Source: Imbricaverruca yamaguchii (lineage: Eukaryota > Arthropoda > Thecostraca > Neoverrucidae). From it: a stretch of DNA of 64,000 nucleotides. Position numbers and translations under genes: made by a program. Numbering within the stretch: the first letter of the stretch is position 1; each line of letters starts with the position of its first letter. This document shows, one piece after another, positions 61,556 to 64,000 of the stretch. The stretch is taken from positions 343,501 through 407,500 of the forward strand of contig JAOTOL010001286.1 in the NCBI GenBank assembly GCA_034440575.1, in the 5' to 3' direction. A model generated the notes under the pieces. It did no database searches. It was not told the DNA's origin and saw nothing but the letters and a program-made list of their open reading frames with translations.

Positions 61556-61760
61556 ACCCAGCGATGCAGCTCCCAGGCGGGACGCACCAGGCGATGCAGC
61601 TCCCGGGCGAGACGCGTCCAGGGACCCAGCTCCAAGGCGGGATGCATCAGGCGACCCAGCTCCCGGACGGGACGCACCAGGTGATGCAGCTCCCAGGAGG
61701 GACGCACCAGGTGATGCAGCTCCCGTGCGAGACGCACCAGGTGATGCAGCTCCCGGACAG
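61556..61760 (+). repeat. 30-bp minisatellite, ~7 copies
   Basis: The unit is GATGCAGCTCCCAGGCGGGA followed by CGCACCAGGC, with small variants. It is a multiple of three and open in two forward frames (APGDAAPGRD-type or MQLPGGTHQV-type decapeptides). The second frame is the one that continues into the hAT-like protein. Confidence 0.93.
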
Positions 61761-64000
61761 TGGTCGCCCGTGGATTCAGATCCAGGCCAAAACGCACCTG
61801 GCGGCGGGTTCCTGGGCAGGGTGCGCCGGCACGTCTAATCGTGCGGTCGAAGTGTGTGCGTGCACGGCCAAGATAGGGAAGCTCGAGTCAACAGTCTCCC
61901 GCCTCTGTCAGCTGATGGAAGGGCCTCGCATCCATGGTGATACCGTCATGCATGAAGTGAGTGATAAGGATGAGCTCGAGGCCCTCAAATTTGCAAGGGA
62001 CCTCGAATCGTTTATCCGTGCCTCATCCCATCACCTCAAGTGTGTTCCAGACCTCGGTGTCATCTACTGTGACGTCTGCAACCCGGATTTCAGTCCTAAC
62101 CAGCTTCCTGACATGAAATTCGCCAACGTCGCTGGCGTCTACCGATATGACCTCTCTCGAGACGTCCCTTCCAAAGCCCATGACACTTCCTCGGTCGTTC
62201 GTGCTGCTCAAAGCGTCATTGAAATGCCACCTGACGTCCACCAAGCACAAGGAGTATATGCGAGCAGATGAAGATAAGAGCACCAGAAAGACGAAGGAGA
62301 GCAAGGAGGCAGCAGATGTCAGCAAGCGAGTCCTGCGTGTGGCCTATCACGTGCTGGAGGAGTCACTGCCGCAGACTGAATTTGAAAAGCTAATCGTGTT
62401 GCTGAAGCTCAGTGGTGCTAATGTGGGCAACATCTGCTACTCATCTGTTCAAATGGCACGATTCCGCGATGCCTTCGCTGATGAAATTATCAGCGCCGTG
62501 ACCCGTCACGTTGGGTCTTCGCCGTGTGTTGCGCTTGTGGCAGACAAGGTGACCCTGAATCACCGCACCATAGACACTACCACTGTCGTAAACATCGTTC
62601 CCAGGCGCCTGATGATGCAATGGTCCAGGCTTTCATCGTCGGCGCTCCTATCGTGAAGAACCACGACGGTGCTTCACTCGCGGATGAGTGGCTGGCGACA
62701 ACCGCCTGTGTAGGCATCAAGCGCTTGGACCAGCTGGCGGCAATATGTACAGATGGTCAGTACCATCAGCTAGGTGTGCCAGTCCAGTTTCTGAGGAAGT
62801 TGGCCAACAGCGACAAGGACCTTGCAGTCCGCTCAAAGCCGCCCTGCGTGCCATGCTATTGGGATGGTGCGCACCTACTCAACTTAGCAGATGGGAATGC
62901 CAGGTCAGCCCGAACCTGCAGATGGGTAAACGACACCATCACCATGGTCTCTCGCATGACCAAACGTTTCACCCATGGCAAGGGATATGAGGAGCTGGTT
63001 GCGTGTGGGGAGAGCATGGGGTTGGCCACGCGCAAACCACTCCTCTGGTCAGACACACGGTTCGCCCCACATGCTGCTAAAGTGTTCAAGGCGTTTATCA
63101 CCAATCTGCCGGCTACTACTCGTGCCCTCGAAAACCCTCTGCAGAACTCCGAGGCGAATGCAAATGGCCTGGAGGAGATCGAGGAGGAGCTCAAGCTCCT
63201 GAGAGGGCGCGACTCCACCTTCAGGGTTCGTGACTCAGCACTGCTTGATGTCTATGCAGTAGTGGCACAGCTCAGCAGTGTACTGCAGGACGTCCAAAGG
63301 CTTCCATGGGAGCGCCAGGAGATTTTCAGGGAGAAGATGCAGCAGCTTCATGCGATGGCGGCTATGTTGCCACGTGACAGCATCAGGGCAGGAAGTGCGC
63401 CGCTGGATACTGCAGGTATCCATGCCGCTTTAGAAGAGGGAAACCCGGAGGAGATAGCAATCTGCTGGCAAAGCATGGCGGCATTTAGTGGAAATTTGAC
63501 GGCAAAGCAGGTAGCCGAAATATCAGATTTTCTGCAAATCTTGTGCCGGCACTGTGAGCGGCGCAAGGCTGGTGTCGATGCCAAGGGCGACAGTAAGGGC
63601 TGTCACAGTGGCAAGCTCTTGCAGTCCATGGCAGACATCGAGTTGGTGGCCAACTTGGCAAGCCTCCAACGGTCTCCAACTTCTAGTATCGTTGGGGACA
63701 TAGCATGTGCTATTGACCGCCTCAGAGGTCGCCGGCTTATCCCGGACGTTGTCCCACCAGCTGCCGTCAAGGAGGCGTATGTCACGATGAGTCGGAGCTG
63801 CGCAGACTCAAATCAGAAACTGACCAAGCTCCTCTGGCAGCGTGCTCAAAGCAATGTCGCTCTCCAACCCTACCTCAATGTAGTCATCAGGCTCTGGCTG
63901 ATGAGCCCGCCCGAGAGCGTAGTAGAGAGCATGGGCAGCTCAGTCAAGGCCGTCTTTGGCATTCGTCGGCAGCTAGACCACCAAAACGCAGCCAAAGAGC
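61564..64000 (+). CDS. hAT-transposase-like protein with BED/TTF-like zinc finger, partial, two apparent frameshifts
   Basis: After the decapeptide repeats: AKIGKLESTVSRLCQLMEG, then IYCDVC with a later CHLTSTKHKEY that together resemble a C2-H-H BED/TTF-like finger. The hAT RNase H-like core follows: VALVADKVTLNHRTIDTT, ICTDGQYHQLGV, WDGAHLLNLA, RFAPHAAKVFKAFITNLP and a C-terminal PPESVVESMGSSVKAVF. The frame shifts near 62200 and shifts back near 62603. From 62602 to the window end (466 codons) it is entirely open and has no stop. KIAA1586-, C17orf113- and ZNF862-like host proteins have this architecture. It could be a domesticated gene, a hAT transposon ORF, or a recent pseudogene; the frameshifts may be base-call errors. 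Confidence 0.7.

Overview
This is animal nuclear DNA dominated by repeats, not bacterial or organellar DNA. No operons or dense genes are visible. I see LINEs of the CR1 and I-like kinds, a Ty3/gypsy integrase scrap, tRNA-derived SINEs, TA-flanked MITE-like elements, long CA and AT microsatellites, minisatellites and a satellite array. Retrotransposon styles and scattered AGGTTAGG-type stretches suggest an invertebrate, perhaps an arthropod such as a decapod crustacean or chelicerate. That placement is a low-confidence inference.

Layout. 1-5785: a diverged satellite of about 155 bp that changes strand near 2855. 5790-8640: a minus-strand patchwork of an I-like retrotransposon (ORF1 and RNase H remnants) with a gypsy integrase fragment between them. 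8.6-36 kb: mostly non-coding, with CA repeats, two perfect or near-perfect hairpins, a TA-flanked MITE family (A), a 46-bp minisatellite, two SINE copies and one unexplained ORF (11077-11559). 37000-41527: a nearly full-length CR1-like LINE on the minus strand. 42324-43965: a MITE A copy with a second MITE-like element (B) nested in it. 44820-47502: a LINE remnant, AT-rich tandem repeats and a 650-bp foldback. 55674-60186: a second copy of the same LINE on the plus strand, followed by older LINE debris to about 61460.

Two protein-coding signals stand out from the transposon background. First, two minus-strand exons (49300-49516 and 47984-48199) with consensus splice sites join in phase and read as the C-terminal domain of a GH3-domain protein (animal GHDC/LGP1 family). 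This is the best candidate for a real host gene; its upstream exons are not seen. Second, from about 61564 to the right edge there is a hAT-transposase-like protein with a BED/TTF-like zinc finger. Its last 466 codons are uninterrupted and run off the window, although two compensating frameshifts lie upstream.

The genes do not form a pathway. The window is best read as the 3' end of one host gene plus layers of transposon insertion. I found no clear new biological system. The most unusual items are the strand-switching satellite, the foldback structures, the nested TA-flanked elements, and the possibly domesticated hAT-like ORF.
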